Part shown: in pieces, positions 1 through 12,700 of the stretch | How the letters are laid out: every line of letters starts with the position of its first letter | Position numbering within the stretch: the first letter of the stretch is position 1 | Origin: Adiantum capillus-veneris | Taxonomy: Eukaryota > Streptophyta > Polypodiopsida > Polypodiales > Pteridaceae | Direction of reading: 5' to 3' | Assembly (NCBI GenBank): GCA_014529385.2 | Contig: CM043946.1 | Span: forward strand, 22,958,077-23,022,076 | DNA: 64,000 bases | The notes under the pieces: model-generated | What the model saw: the letters and a program-made list of their open reading frames with translations, nothing else | Databases searched by the model: none | Told to the model about the DNA's origin: nothing | Program-made: the position numbers and the translations under genes

Positions 1-91
1 CTTATGTGTGTTAATGGTGTATGATTATTGTTAATCTTCTCTTCTCTCTCAAGTTTTCCCTCTTGTTCGAGTATTCTTGCTTCACATGTGT

Positions 92-262
92 GCTAGATTA
101 GAGTGTGTGTGTACGTGGGTTGCATACATTTCTCTCATTAGGCTTCTTTGTGTATGCTTAATGTGTGATTAGAGTGTGTGTGCTTGAGATTAGAGCAAAG
201 GGATACACCATTGTCTGCATGATTAGAGAGTTAGAGTGTAGATTGAGAGTGTGTGTACATGG
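92..262. repeat. Degenerate GATTAGAGTGTGTG repeats
   Basis: Several loosely spaced copies of a GATTAGAGTGTGTGTG-like motif lie here, some with short spacers. I see no gene in the first 410 bases. The repeat is imperfect and its period varies, so it is a low-complexity tract, not a satellite array. Confidence 0.5.
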
Positions 263-415
263 ATCTTGCTTCATCGGCTTTCCCTCTTCTCCTCTTTTGC
301 TTTACCCCTCTTCCTAGAGTCCTCATTCCATCACATTAGGTGCATCCATGCCTCCATGCACTAGCCGGGTTCCGATCCACCGGATTGACATTATGTCGGT
401 GGGTTGTGCGTTGTG

Positions 416-2234
416 CTATGACTGCCAACACTCACCCATTCTGTGGTCTGCACGCAACCATGGTCTGCCCAGTATAATAGGATATGCTCCCAACCCCGCT
501 GGCATCACATGAAAATGAACCACCACCTTTGCATCATACGCCTCCACTTCTAAGCTCTTTACAACACCCAAACATTTTACTTTCTGATGGTTTTCCAATC
601 TAATCCAAAATCCTGACACCCCAGTCACTGTAAGACCCATCTTTTCAACGCATGAGTGTGTTATGACACATATTTGGGCTTCGTCATCAACATAACCTTG
701 TCCCAGATTTTTTTCTTTTGTGCCACACATCTACTATTGGGCAAATGTATGGTAGCTCATCCATTACTAACACCTTCACCGAACCTCTGTCTGGTTCTTT
801 CTCCATTCGGTGAACCATCCTCTTCCACTGTCGCTTTAGCTGAGGCACCATCTCTACCCAAAAGTAACATCTACTTTCCTGCTTGTCATATCCTCCTTCA
901 AGTCATAGCTTAATTTCCCATCTCCTAGTGAAAAATTTGAAACATGAAACTTGCAAACGAGCCCTTCTTTTCCTCTTGGCCTTGACATCCTCATCTTCAT
1001 GGCTCTTTCCCTTCTTCTTACTAGGACCTGCACCACTTCTTCCTTCCTTATCATGTGTGGTCCTCTTCCCAATAGGCATCACTAATGTATCCTCCAATTT
1101 TGGTGCCTTCTCCAAGGTGACCACACTTATCACTTTTGTCTTTCCCTTTTCCTCTTGGGTTAATCCACTGGTTCCTTCTTCTCCCTTAATTTCAATGCCA
1201 TAATCATTTGACCTAGTTAGCACCTGTCTTGGCAATGGATACATGTCTCCCCCCATCCTTGGTGGCTTATCACATTGTGGGCTGATGTGGCCCAACTCTC
1301 CGTAATTATAACACGTGGGTGTCTGCCTCTAGACTCTACCATTGCTTTGTTTAGCACCATTCCTGGGTCTTTCTTCACCTCCTGGCTAATTTGCAAACCT
1401 CCCCCGACCTCGATTATTTCCCACATTACCTAGCATGTTTAGGCTGAGATTCTTCATTAAATCTACCACTTGCCGCATGTCTTGCCTTAGCCCATCATCT
1501 TGCACTGCTGTAGTGACCATTGCTAGCATAACCTAAAGAGTAACAAAAACCATTGGTTCATGATGAACCCCTGGCATGCGACCTTGCAAGGAATCCATAG
1601 GCTGAAACTCAGACCTCCTAAGCAAAAACTCTACTCCTAGCTGACTCATTCTTCTCATCTTCCACTCTTTGTTCCTCGCTACATCTAGTGCATCTTCATA
1701 TGTCCTAAGCTTATTTAGCTCCACTCTCCAACATATATTCTCCCAAAGACAAGCTAAGAACTTGTCCTTCTTCATCATGTCAGGTGGGGGTACCTGTGGT
1801 GCTAAGGCCTTGCACATCCGCTCTTATGCCATTGAAAACTTACGTATGTACGCATCTACTGGCTCACCTTCCCTTTGCACCAAACCTTGTACTTCTTGCA
1901 ACACTTTATTAGGATCTTCTGTCTTCACAAACTCCACTTGCAATCCATGCCTTAGATTGTCCCAACTTAATCTCACAGGTGGATCAGCCGCACGCAACTC
2001 CTCTTCAAATGCTTTGGACCAAACTCGTGCATCACTCTTCAAACAAATCTGGAGAAGACGTAACATTTGCGCAGGATCATGAATTTGGTTGCTAATGCAG
2101 GCAACCTCCATCTTTTCCAAAAATTCTTCCACATCTTCATTACTTCTTCCATGAAATTCTGGATAAGAGAGAGCCATGGCTACCCAAGTTTCGATTCTTT
2201 GAGAACCCCTTCTAACACAGGTGCAAGAACCCAA
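416..2234 (-). pseudogene. Ty3/gypsy gag-protease remnant (element G1)
   Basis: Broken gag-protease region of an LTR retrotransposon, read on the minus strand from 2234 to 416. The N-terminal part (2234-1824, then 1817-1533 after an in-frame stop) has the tryptophan- and leucine-rich layout of a Retrotrans_gag domain, with YPEFHGRSNEDVEEFLEKME near its start. A zinc knuckle follows near 1270-1310, reading CYNYGELGHISPQC; the second Cys of the usual CX2CX4HX4C is Tyr. The protease piece (730-416) ends in the family motif ILGRPWLRADH. Its catalytic loop reads VDDEAQ where related elements have a D-G-G-A type loop, which two G-to-A changes would explain. No RT or integrase follows before base 1. 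The primer site and probable 5' LTR are at 3227-4330, so this is the 5' half of a dead element. Confidence 0.75.
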
Positions 2235-2277
2235 AACTTTTTACTAACTCAATCCCCAGAAACTTCAATGGAGCTCA

Positions 2278-3226
2278 AGCTTTAGAAAAGGATGAACACA
2301 TGCACATCAAATGAGTTTTCGTAGTTAATCACTGGAATAATAACAGGCAAAGGAGATTACAGTATCTCTCTTAATCTTCTTGGCCCAAACATAAAGACTA
2401 TGCGCTGTTGGTAAAAAATCATGTCCACGTGTACACTTATCTGGATTTTTTTGTGCAAAATGAAAAGGAGTGAACTGAGGTCCATCGTGATTATCCATTA
2501 AAGGCCAACCATGGCGTCCCAAGAAAGCACACTTGACTAATTACCCTATGATTTTGCCAAAATTTTAGCAGCATAACAACATAAATGGCTCAAAAGACCA
2601 AAAAACCAACCATCACAACTTGGAAAAATTTTGGCAAAGTTTCCCCAGAAGTAGAGCAGTCAGAACCCAAAATATAGATTATATATGTATGCATAACCTG
2701 CCAACAATGGAACCCAAGCATCAAGTAGGAATCACTAGTACATAGCCTATGATGAGGTCATGAAAAGGGTGCTCCAACCACCTGTATCACCGAAAGGATC
2801 TCACATTTGAGAATCCCTTGAGAATCCCCCAGCTCAATAAAACCTCACCACGACCCTCTCACGAAGGTTTATGCAAACATCGTATAATCAAGTCTTAGAA
2901 ATAACTATCTTCTGAACCAAGTCTCAGAAATGGCTGGGACTGCCAAATAAAACCAAGTATGGCTCCACAAAGGCGTACAATGGAAGTATCCACAAGTAAC
3001 GTACAATAGTAGACAATGCGCTCAAACAGGCGCCAAATGATGCATACCCACCACGGCAACTGCAAGTGAATTCCACTTGCCAGTATATCACTCTACTCCA
3101 GCTACCTGTACCTATGTGAATCACATGTACGTGTACCTGTAACTTGTAAAAACTGATAACTTGTAACCTGTAATCTGTGATCTGTAATCTGCAACATGTA
3201 ATCCCGAAACTGAAGGTACTCAAAGA
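2278..3226 (-). other. Probable untranslated leader of G1
   Basis: No convincing coding sequence lies between the gag start and the primer site of G1. Around 3130-3200 there is a short run of degenerate CTGTAATCTGTGAT-like repeats. The stretch is best read as the leader of the minus-strand element. Confidence 0.4.
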
Positions 3227-3249
3227 AGGCCCTCCGTGGGGGCGCCAAA
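3227..3249 (-). promoter_or_regulatory. Putative primer-binding site of G1
   Basis: On the minus strand the sequence after the putative LTR end (GCTCACA) is a short spacer followed by TTTTGGCGCCCCCACGG. The Tat-like elements T1 and T2 in this window have the same layout: an LTR ending in CA, then TTTTGGCG. I therefore read it as a tRNA primer site; the tRNA is not identified. Confidence 0.5.
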
Positions 3250-3315
3250 AGAATGTGAGCGGGATGGAAACACACACAACGCCTCTATAATCACTCGACA
3301 CACACTCTTGGGATG

Positions 3316-3317
<2 letters not shown>

Positions 3318-3369
<52 letters not shown>
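3318..3369. repeat. (AC)n microsatellite
   Basis: Uninterrupted AC dinucleotide, about 26 units. Open frames across it (His-Thr or Cys-Val repeats) are artefacts of the repeat. Confidence 0.95.
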
Positions 3370-3371
<2 letters not shown>

Positions 3372-3462
3372 TGGGGCACCACTCGGCTTACACAACCCAC
3401 CTGGCCGAGACAGGGAACACACCGATGGAGTGAGAGAAGAGAGACTATCCATTTGTCCACTC

Positions 3463-3463
<1 letters not shown>

Positions 3464-3503
<40 letters not shown>
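3464..3503. repeat. (AC)n microsatellite
   Basis: Second uninterrupted AC tract, about 19 units, 95 bp after the first. Confidence 0.95.
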
Positions 3504-3506
<3 letters not shown>

Positions 3507-4443
3507 TCAGCTCAAAAGAGGAATATTTTTTATGTTTAGGTACGATTGAGCTTGGGCCAACACCAATGGGGCAAATAGCTCACAGAATATGGATGAAATA
3601 TGCCAGATACAATTACAAATTTGAGTAGAGGCTTCGCTCACAAGAGAAAGTTACACAGGCAAAAAAGTAGAAAAACAATGAGGAATTTGGCAAAATGGAC
3701 AATGCCATTGTGTCCGGAACGGCCCAAAACCCCGGTCTACAATATCAAAGTGCTCAAATCCGACCTTGAATGAGCAGTTTATGGCCAAAACAGGCTCCAA
3801 AAACAGTAACAATTGAGTTGCGGCTATTCCTCCTCTTCTCTCCATGTTTTGCTGGTTTTTTTCTCAGGTTTTTCAGTGTCCACACTTCCCTTTATCCCTT
3901 GGGCACCTTTGGCCTTTTGATTGACCTCAAACGGACCCCGAACATGCCAAAAAATGGCCACGCAGTGTGTTTTTGTTACCCTTCTACATCCATCCGCACA
4001 CCTGGCACTCACTTTTTCCAATAATGCATCCTGCAATCACGTGAAGTGGCCCCCAAATACAATTCTCATGATGACCTTTTTTGCAAATTCATCACAAGGA
4101 AACACCCCCATTGTGTCCTAGCTTACCACGTGCAGGTATTGACCCCATTCGACCTCATGACGCCACTGGATGCCATCTGGCACACCTGCTTACCTCATGG
4201 CGTCGGCCCGCTGATAGCTTCCTCGAGAAGTTTTACGCTCCACCAACTCCTCATTATTGTAGAAAAACACACCGACGTTGGTGATAACGAAAATCGATGT
4301 ACTATGTATACGATGTCGTAACTGTACACATGTGGGCCCCACATAACCACCTAGCTCTAGAAAATGAGCAATTCTTTATTTAATGCACGATGCATGTGTA
4401 TGTACATATGTGCAATCACTTCTTCCAAAAAACTCCTAACAAC

Positions 4444-4648
4444 GGCTAGATTATTCAATTGATGTAATGCCAAAGCAAGAGAAGGATCTTCATGTGAGTA
4501 AGTTTTAAAACCTTGTGAAATATTAAATTCATGAATGTATAGAAGGATTTTGAAGCCATGCATATGATGATAGAAACAATGATGCTTGTAGGATTCAAGC
4601 AAGAGACCCGCAATAGTAAAGAAGTGCATGCACTTACTACACCCTCTT
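4444..4648. repeat. 205-bp direct repeat, copy 1
   Basis: This segment, from GGCTAGATTATTC to CTACACCCTCTT, recurs at 4946-5149 in the same orientation with only scattered substitutions and small indels. It ends in the self-complementary hexamer region GTGCATGCAC. I recognise no coding content and no terminal inverted repeat. Confidence 0.85.
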
Positions 4649-4945
4649 CTATGGAGCATCAAGTAAGCAAAGGAAGTGCGGACATTGAAAAATGGTCTCT
4701 AAAACAAAGGAGACTCTGCTGAAAAATTTGTGGCTCCTTGCTACTTTCTTCTCTCATTACTTCTAGTTTCTTTGTTCTTTGATAATTGTTGTAAGTCGAT
4801 TTTGCAATGTGTTGAAGAGGGAAGATTGGTGAGATTCTAGAATTGACAAGAGAGTGGGTTGATGTTGATGATGAGAGTACTATGTATTCTCCCTCTCTTC
4901 TTGAGAAAAATCTGACACCATGGAAAGCACGATTATGTTCTTGGT

Positions 4946-5149
4946 GGCTAGATTATTCGATTGATGTAATGCCAAAGCAAGAGAAGGATCTTCACGAAAG
5001 TAAGTTTTAAATCCTTGTGAAAGATTAATTCATGAATGTATAAAAGGATTTTGAAGCCATACATATGATGATAGAAACAATGATGCTTGTAGGATTCAAG
5101 CAAGAGACCCACATTAGTAAAGAAGTGCATGCACTTACTACACCCTCTT
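4946..5149. repeat. 205-bp direct repeat, copy 2
   Basis: Second copy of the 4444-4648 segment, about 500 bp downstream of the first. The 297 bp between the copies is unique in this window. This could be a segmental duplication or two short copies of an unknown repeat. Confidence 0.85.
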
Positions 5150-5552
5150 TAGGGTTAAGGCCTTCCAACATCAACGAATATGGTGAATCCAATGAAGTAT
5201 AAACCTAGGCCTAGGAAGACTAGACATGAACCCGGGCAGGACCAAACCAGTTCACATTTCAATACAAAAGATATAAACCCAAGGACAAAAAGCTTGTTTA
5301 AAACTTTACACAAAAATTTCAAAAAACTTTAAAAATCCCAATATTCAGATAAAAGCACTGAGTGAGACTCGAGAAAGTTTAGAGTTTTTCACAAAAGTAC
5401 AATGTGATGCCTTGATGCCCACACATTCTCAATGCTATGTCCATTGCAAAAGGTCAGTGTGAAAGCACGCTCTTCGTCCTCATTTGAGCCACACGACACT
5501 GATGCAATGAGGCATTCATGAGAGTTAGAGTCCTCGTACAAGACTACTCTCC
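5150..5552. other. No gene recognised
   Basis: AT-rich sequence without a plausible coding frame, between the duplicated segment and the 3' end of the transposase remnant. Confidence 0.5.
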
Positions 5553-8394
5553 TTAAAGCATCACGTGTAACTCGTACCCCATGTCATGAAGTGATTGGAA
5601 ATATTGCTTGGCATGTTTGGCATGACTCCACACTTTGATCCACCAAGAAGGTCTTGGTGCAACAATGATGGCAATACACTCGATTTCTCTTTGCAAAGCG
5701 CACTCGCTTTCGGCCCCTTGATGTTTCTTCCTAAGCTTGCCCGTTACTCTCGAGGGTTGATTAGGCACCGTTGTGATTGTCTCATCATTTACAACTCTCC
5801 GTTGTCCATGCCTGAGTTGGGTGGCTGTCATATGCCCCTGAATTTGTGAAATGCTTCCCTTGTTTGACAATTCGATCTCCTTGGGAGCCCTTTTATTTGA
5901 AAGACATGAATAAGTTGATCATACCTGCCTTATCAATGATTGTACATGCACCTCATCACAAGATGGGATCCGTTTCTCAATCTCACTGAGCACCCTCTTC
6001 AACTCTTCAATGCATTGGTTGAGGATATGCGACAAAAGGGACCGTTGCATGACCATGTCATTGGGAGGCTCAGTGTAAACCGAGTCAAGGAACTAAACCA
6101 AGGACACAATTACTCAAAATGTAAACCAAGCAAGGACGTAAACCAAAGACAAGGATACTCAGAATGCAGTATAAAGACACAGTTACTCAAATTTAAACCC
6201 AGGAAAGTACAAAAAAGGACACAATTGCTCAGATTGTAGTATACTCCAAATGCAAACCCAGGCAATGGCAAAAGGTAAACCGTGGCATACAAAAAACAGA
6301 GGGGCATTACCGATCTCCTGTTTTTGTCTGAAGAACTCCCCATCCGCGTCCCTATGATTGAATCGCCAATAAGGGCATGCAACAAGTCCGAGGCTGATCG
6401 ATTGATCCCTACATCCAAGAAGGTGTACTTTATGTACTGCCAAAGTCTCTCCACCAAGTTCATGGTGTCAAAATGCCCATGAGGGAAGAGTCGGCCAAAC
6501 TTTGGCCACAATCAATGCCAAGTGCATGTCTTTGCAGCCCATCCATTGCTAATGTATCTTAGAATGTTATCATGCTCCAAGCATTCCCGAAGGAGTTCTC
6601 TGTACTCCGAATCAAACTCTTCCTCTGTCGGGCATTACATCATACTCTCCATTGCACCATACACATGGTCGCACATTTCTTTGGGGACCTGCAAGAACAC
6701 GTGAGGAGGGGGGAGGCAATCATAAGCATGGAGAATGGAGAAGTGAAGAAACATAAGCAAGCCTTAGTTAGCACCTGTGGAAGTAAATGCTCCACCCAAG
6801 CCTTCTTTGTGTGGAACCAGCATACTAGCACAATGCATGCAACTTGGGTGATACTACCATTTTCACCCACTTCCCCACAAAATGGATTGGCATCAACCAC
6901 TTTCTTGATGGCTTGTAGTGAAGTGATGCACTTATCAATCACCAACGCCTTTGGGCGGATGTTGTTCATTCTTTGAAAGACTAGTTTCAAAGTAACGTTC
7001 AAGGCGACTTTTTCCTTGCTAGTTCCTACATCACATGTGCATAACATGAACCACACATGTAAGCCAACACCATGCTGATTTGGTACCACTGCTACATACA
7101 GGGGCATGCCAAATACATTTGTCTTGAAAGTGCATTTCAGTTCACAAAAAGTAAGACCACAGAAAGGTCACTACCTTCGACGCGCCATTTGTAAGACATC
7201 ATCTGGATTTTTTTTGGAATCATGAAGAATCTATAGGATACTTGCTCTACAAGAGATGCCATGTTGATGTGGACGGCTTCTTTAGATACATTCATCCTTG
7301 CAACATGGCGACATGTACCGACATTAAACAAATCTTCCATGCATCACTTATTCACCAGAGGATGCCCAGGAAGGTGATTTAGCTCACTCCACGACCCTGG
7401 AACATACCCTTTGTGACCTCCAAATACCCGTATGGTGACCCTCTTTGTGTCATGTCTTGGAAAAACCACAAAAACCATGAAGGGGCATCCACACATATTG
7501 GATGTGCGGAGTCACCGACGCTCTTGGCTGTTTCTTCGCGCGTTGCCCCATCGATAGGACACAAATTTCCATTTTGTTTGTACTACCCAATTTAGTCTAA
7601 CCAATCTAGCTTTGTGGTCGACAACTACACTATCTAATGTTTTTTAAACAACAACAAAGCTCTGTGTGTTGCTCAATACACATGTCACTCTTGCTAGCAC
7701 TCTCACCCTTGTCATGTAAACCCAGGCACTGTGTCACATCTTGTGTCTGCCTATGTCCATCCTCCAAAGCTGAAATTGTAGCACAAGAGCAAAGGTCAAG
7801 GACCTCCTTTCCAAATTCAAGTGAAATACCATGCATCCTGATGTTGGTGCACCATGTTTCTGCGATTGATGTCCTAGTTGCGGTCCAATCAAGATGTTCA
7901 ACTGTGTGGCAATAAAACACAATCCTTTCCCAATCTTCTATGCATGGAATCCTCTTTCCAGTGCTATTGACAAGATACATATCACCTTCTTCATCAATGA
8001 CCGTGTGTAATGATGCTTGGATTCTTCCCCATTTTCTCAAGTCCAAGAGGCCCCATTTGTCCACTGCTTTGAGAGAATCTATGGTCGGTCCTTGCCCTTT
8101 TTGTATGGAAGCAATCATCAAGCTGTATGCTTGTCAATCAAAGGCAAAATACCGATTAGATGTAAATGCAAAAGCATTTACGCGTGGTTGTTGAGCCATT
8201 TCAAACAAATCTTGCATTTCGTGGCTATCACTAGAGTCTCCCCCATCCATCTCCTTATCAGAGGTGCTATAAATTTGATACATATCTAGAGGACCTTGTC
8301 GCCCAAGCATCTCGTTTGAAGTGTCTATCCACTGTGGCTGTTGCTCAACGGTTGGGAGTTCATTCAAATCTGAATGACAAGCCATCCCTTCCAT
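5553..8394 (-). pseudogene. Mutator-like (MULE) transposase remnant
   Basis: Decayed DNA transposase read from 8394 down to 5553 in several frames. The N-terminal piece (8394-8134) continues into 8121-7630 across a single in-frame TGA and carries an HTVEHLDWT...TSIAETWCTNIR segment. The middle (7340-7137, then 7107-6640) matches the MULE core: a PLYVAVVPNQHGVG strand, RPKALVIDKCITSLQAIKKV around the second acidic position, then LVCWFHTKKAW. The C-terminal part (6511-6290) has MNLVERLWQYIKYTF, like the helix before the SWIM zinc finger in these proteins. The last piece (5870-5553) is unassigned. Stops and frameshifts interrupt it throughout. I found no terminal inverted repeats. The MULE assignment rests on motif order, not on a search. 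Confidence 0.65.
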
Positions 8395-9543
8395 TGTCGC
8401 CCTTATTCTTTGTCTTGCCCGGGTTTACAAAGACTTTCCCACCTCTCCCCAACTATCCAATCATGAAGCCATGGCAAGAAGATCCTTTGCCCTACTGATA
8501 GCATCAAATTTCTCCCATTTTTGCACTGCAATACCCTAACTTGCACGTGTTTACAATGAAAGAGCTCAATTGTGGGTGGCTGTGGAGAGATGTCGATTCT
8601 TCACGACGAATGCAGCTTGGCAATCTAGAGCAAGGACAGAGGCTCAAGGTGGAGAGCTCTTTCAGAAGAGGAGAGGGAGAGGAGAGCTGCATCGACACAA
8701 GGCCATGGCGAGATGCAACATCACTTGCCCTACCTGCTTGCGCTCGAGAGAAGGCTTGCAATGGCAGTCCCTTGACGCTCTTCTCGCGCACCCCTGCGTA
8801 GCATGCATGGAGAACCTTTGTAGTACCATGGTGTAACTACCTTTGCAGCCCCCAATCATGCATTTTTGAAATTGCATGATGTGGCACCCATGCCCATCAT
8901 CATCCCCCACTTTGTCCAGTCTCACCTTGTCCACCGTGGCCTGCCTCATCACCTCGCCACGTCGGCACTCCGCAGTCCCCCAACCAGCTTGGGTTTATGT
9001 CTTGCAGCGGACAACCCCACCCCCGCGCCGCCATGCGACTCGCCACGTGTCCGATCCAAATACCCTCGCTCCCCGTGCCCCACTCGCGCACCGTCGATGC
9101 ATCAAATGGGCTTGTCACCATCTCAGGCAAATAGTCCTGATAAGTGGCGACTATAAATGTCAATCCCGTAAACCAAGTTCCCTACACATCAATGAGAGCC
9201 TCTTATAACTTAAATAAAATATACACCTTGCTCTCGGTCCCTACACACCTGGCCCGAATCGTCGCCTACCCTCGCTTGTAAGGCTGTCACCTTGCAACAC
9301 GCAACTTGCTCACCACTCACCACAAAGTTGGAGGGTAAAATCAGGAGCTTCCTGAAATCCTGTCCGCTTCGTCCTCTCCGCCTTCCTGCCAATTGCAACT
9401 ACAAGAACGACTGCAATTCATAAGGTTTAAAAGTAGCTAGCATCTTGTAAAGATTCGTCTTTAATTTCTTTTTCAAAATCGCCGTACCTTTGCACACGTT
9501 CGATACTTCCGATCTTATGTGTCCAGTACATACTGCAGTAGTG
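8395..9543. other. Upstream region of the hydrolase gene
   Basis: No gene is supported here. The part from about 8900 to 9120 is more GC-rich than its surroundings and contains ACGT-core motifs, as a plant promoter might. A TAAATAAAATA stretch near 9210 could serve as a TATA region, but nothing fixes the transcription start. Short open frames (for example 8866-9156) are proline- and serine-rich without recognisable domains. Confidence 0.4.
9044..9049. promoter_or_regulatory. G-box (CACGTG)
   Basis: The sequence GCCACGTGTCC contains a perfect G-box with ABRE-like flanks, 495 bp upstream of the chosen start codon. bZIP and bHLH factors bind such sites in plants. Its use here is inferred from position only. 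Confidence 0.4.
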
Positions 9544-9757
9544 ATGGCGGGGCTGCAGCCAACGCCAATCGTGAGTTATGAGCCCGCAGCTCTACACAGA
9601 CGCTCCTTTCAGCACTCGAGCTTTGCAATGTCTACTCAAATTAGCACCTGGGCAAAAACACGCAAACTGCGAGCTGCTCCGAACAATTGGGTTCCTCATC
9701 GTGGAATACTACCGCATTTCCTGATCAAGGCAAAAGCAGTTGTAGCAGAGCCCCCCG
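9544..9757 (+). CDS. Hydrolase exon 1 (transit peptide)
   Basis: Starts at ATGGCGGGG and ends before GTATGT. The 71 codons are rich in Ser, Arg, Ala and hydroxylated residues with almost no acidic residues. The exon ends in phase 1. Confidence 0.75.
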
Positions 9758-12700
9758 GTATGTGTGTGTGTGTTTGTGCGCGCGTGGGCACCATGGGATG
9801 ATTCTAACAATCGTTTTGCTCAATGCTTCATTATGCTGCAATTGTTGGCATGCCCTGGTAAATTGTAATGTAGCTTGTTTCAGGAAAGCCAACATGTTAA
9901 TTTCTACTTGATGCATACCTGATACATTTGCATTTATTGCTCCGGTGCATGCCTGAATGTTTGCATGAGTAATGTAGCGATGCAGATCAGAAGGGCACAC
10001 TTGTAAGTGGGTGGCTATGCAAACTTGAAGAAACCTACTTCATCATTTCAGGTCAGCAGTTATTCCAACTTCAAGAGAGGCAGTTGCGTTTTTTCCATCA
10101 GCTTCCCTCAGGCTTGAAAATGGAGGTTATAGAGCATCCTGCATATCCAGGTGTTAAGGAAAACCGACCGACTCTTGTCTTTCTTCACGGTAGCTACCAT
10201 GCAGCTTGGTGCTGGGCTCTACACTGGCTCCCCTTTTTTGCAAGCCAGGGTTATGATTGTTTTGCCCTCAGCTTTCTTGGGCAGGTAGTTATCCACTTTC
10301 AAGCTCATGCTTTCTGTAATCAACGAGGGATGTGCAGCTCTCTTTGTTCACAAACATTAGAAGATCAGTATTTTGTGACCTTATGCATCATTGAATATGA
10401 CCGAAATATTGAGATCAGCTCTCTAGTGCCAGTCTCTGTCCTTGCTTCTGCTTTAGTCTACACATTCCAATCCTTCAAAGTTAGGAGATGCATACGTGTA
10501 TTGAAAACTGGTCGTTTCTTTGATTTAGTCATTAACACGAGGCCAAACTTGAGCTTTCCAATGAGACTAATCAGTGCCTTTATGCGTAGGCCTTTGCCCT
10601 CACATAAGCCAGTGTCTTCAGGTATTGGGGTACTTGTTGCAGTCTTAACTAGGTATTTGCAAGGTCATGTGAGGAGGATTTGATAATTGTTTTTTCTTCT
10701 GCATATTTGATACATGTACTATTAACCATCGAAGTTTTATAGATCTCTCTCTAGTTCTTGAGGTACATAAAGAAATCAAAGCCAAAGCATAGTGGCATAG
10801 TGTGTGTCTATCAAGGCAAGCTTTCTTTGTGCTTCTATTCAGCTACCTGTGTTTCTTTACTTCAGGGACAGAGTGACACTCCACCTTCAAGAGTCGGGGG
10901 AACTCTTCAGGTATTTTTCCATCCCGAGAATGCTTTTATATCCGAGTTCAGTACTTATACATCAATATCCTATTTTTGGTCTCCTTTCTGATGAGTTAGT
11001 AGTCTCATGCAAGGGATGTAGCTCACTTTATTCGATCTAGAATATCCAAGCCACCTGTTTTGGTGGGGCATTCGTTTGGCGGCCTGATAGTTCAACAATA
11101 TCTGGTCCATGTTGCGGAATCACCTCTTTCGGCTACTTTGGAAGGTGAATGCAAGACGTCTTATACACGCGAGTCTGCTTATTGCTTCAATATTTGGGTA
11201 GAAGTGACATTATTGGTTGAACAGGATGGGAGGAGCCCTACCCGCCCTTAACTGGTGCAGTCTTGGCTTGCTCAGTTCCACCTACAGGCAATGGGTAAAG
11301 ATGTTTTAGCATGAATGGTCTGGCAATGTTTAAATTACGTGGTTAATAATTTCTTTAGGACCCAGGTTGCACAAACGAAGAACAGTTGTGGTCTGACATT
11401 TTTCCACAGGTCTAGCAGATATTAGTTATAGGAATTGAAACACTATATACTGTATTTGGCCCTCATTTAATGTTTCAACTACAAACTACTGAGGCTCAGC
11501 TTTCAGCACACGTAAAGGCTTGAGGCGACACATGTATCACAGGGTTTGCTGTGGTTTTTACAGTAGCTGTACAGTTGTTCATGGGATATGTTGATAGTGA
11601 TGTTTCAATATACTTGATTCTTAGTCTCATTCTTAAAGTAGAGAATTGTTTGCTTGAAGAACTTCTGTACCTGAGTGATAATTTCTTTTTTGGCCGATCA
11701 GATCATTCAGAGTAGTTTTGGCCCCGTTGCGATTGCTTTCAGAGGAGACAACCTCTGCTTTTTCCTGTATATTCCAGATCCATCATTCCACTAGGAGGAA
11801 TTTTGTTATCTGAAATGCTGATGGATTGAAGCAGAGTCTCAATTGCTTAATCCTTTATGGCTAATAAGTGTGCCATAAAATCTTCTTGGCATTAGAGAGC
11901 TAGAGTATTCCAACTTATAGAGAGAAGTGATAGTGTGAACTGTCACTGTCCATGCCTTTGCAGCTATTTGATGCTCACAAGCAGCTGAATACAAGATAGG
12001 ATTTTGGTTGTAATCTGTATTTGCAATCGTGCATGCATGAATTTGAGCAACCTCTATGGAGTATACTGAGGTAGTAATGCCCCATGACATTGTTTGTGGG
12101 CATTACTTGGTCTCAAAGTTGAAAGGCAAGCAGAAATGTATTACAAATTCAACTATAATACTTTTGAACTTTTACCTCAAAATAAATGCAAAAGGGCTGA
12201 AAAATAAGGCAATCGAGAGTAGAGGAACAGAAATGCACATGGCGGCCTGTTAGAAACATGATGCATTTTGGCTGTCATGGTTAGTTCTTTTAAACTGGAG
12301 GTAGTTATTTCTGTTTGACGAGTGCCATGGTTGGACTGGCTGAAAGTTCATTTTTGAAGTCTTTTGACAGACCTTTGGTGCAAAGATATCTGAGGAATAA
12401 GCCGATTGCGTCCATTAAAGTAAGTGTACATGCATGCATGCACATGCACACACCATAACTATGCATATTCTAACGTTATGGATAATACAAATAGCCATGT
12501 TTGAACATACGAAGCTATATGAATAGAGTTGTATCAATGTTCTTTAAGACTGGGCTATTTATAAACCGTGTCTAAGCTTTTCTGATAATCTATGTACTAG
12601 TTAGATAAACTTTTGAAATTGATCTTTTCCTTGGCTCATGTGGGTTGGTTTTGATTTGAATTCCTGTAGGTGACACTCAGTTTTGCAGCAAAATTGTTTG

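Larger units (their letters stand above)
3254..4330 (-). mobile_element. Probable 5' LTR of G1
   Basis: The + strand reads TGTGAGCGGG at 3254, next to the primer site, and a candidate outer end (GTACACA) lies at 4330. No second copy is present in the window, so the outer boundary is a guess. The interval contains two CA microsatellites and no gene. Confidence 0.35.

Noticed and set aside
3313-3549. Open frames of His-Thr or Cys-Val repeats
   Set aside because: They are translations of AC microsatellites and appear again at 32500 and 42960 in the same repeat type.
8866-9208. Proline-rich ORFs on the + strand upstream of the hydrolase
   Set aside because: No domain, no splice context, and overlapping frames of similar length; the region is better read as GC-rich promoter sequence.
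10285-10683. Extension of the hydrolase ORF past exon 2
   Set aside because: The frame stays open by chance but loses all similarity to the fold at the GTAGTT donor, and exon 3 continues the protein at 10866.
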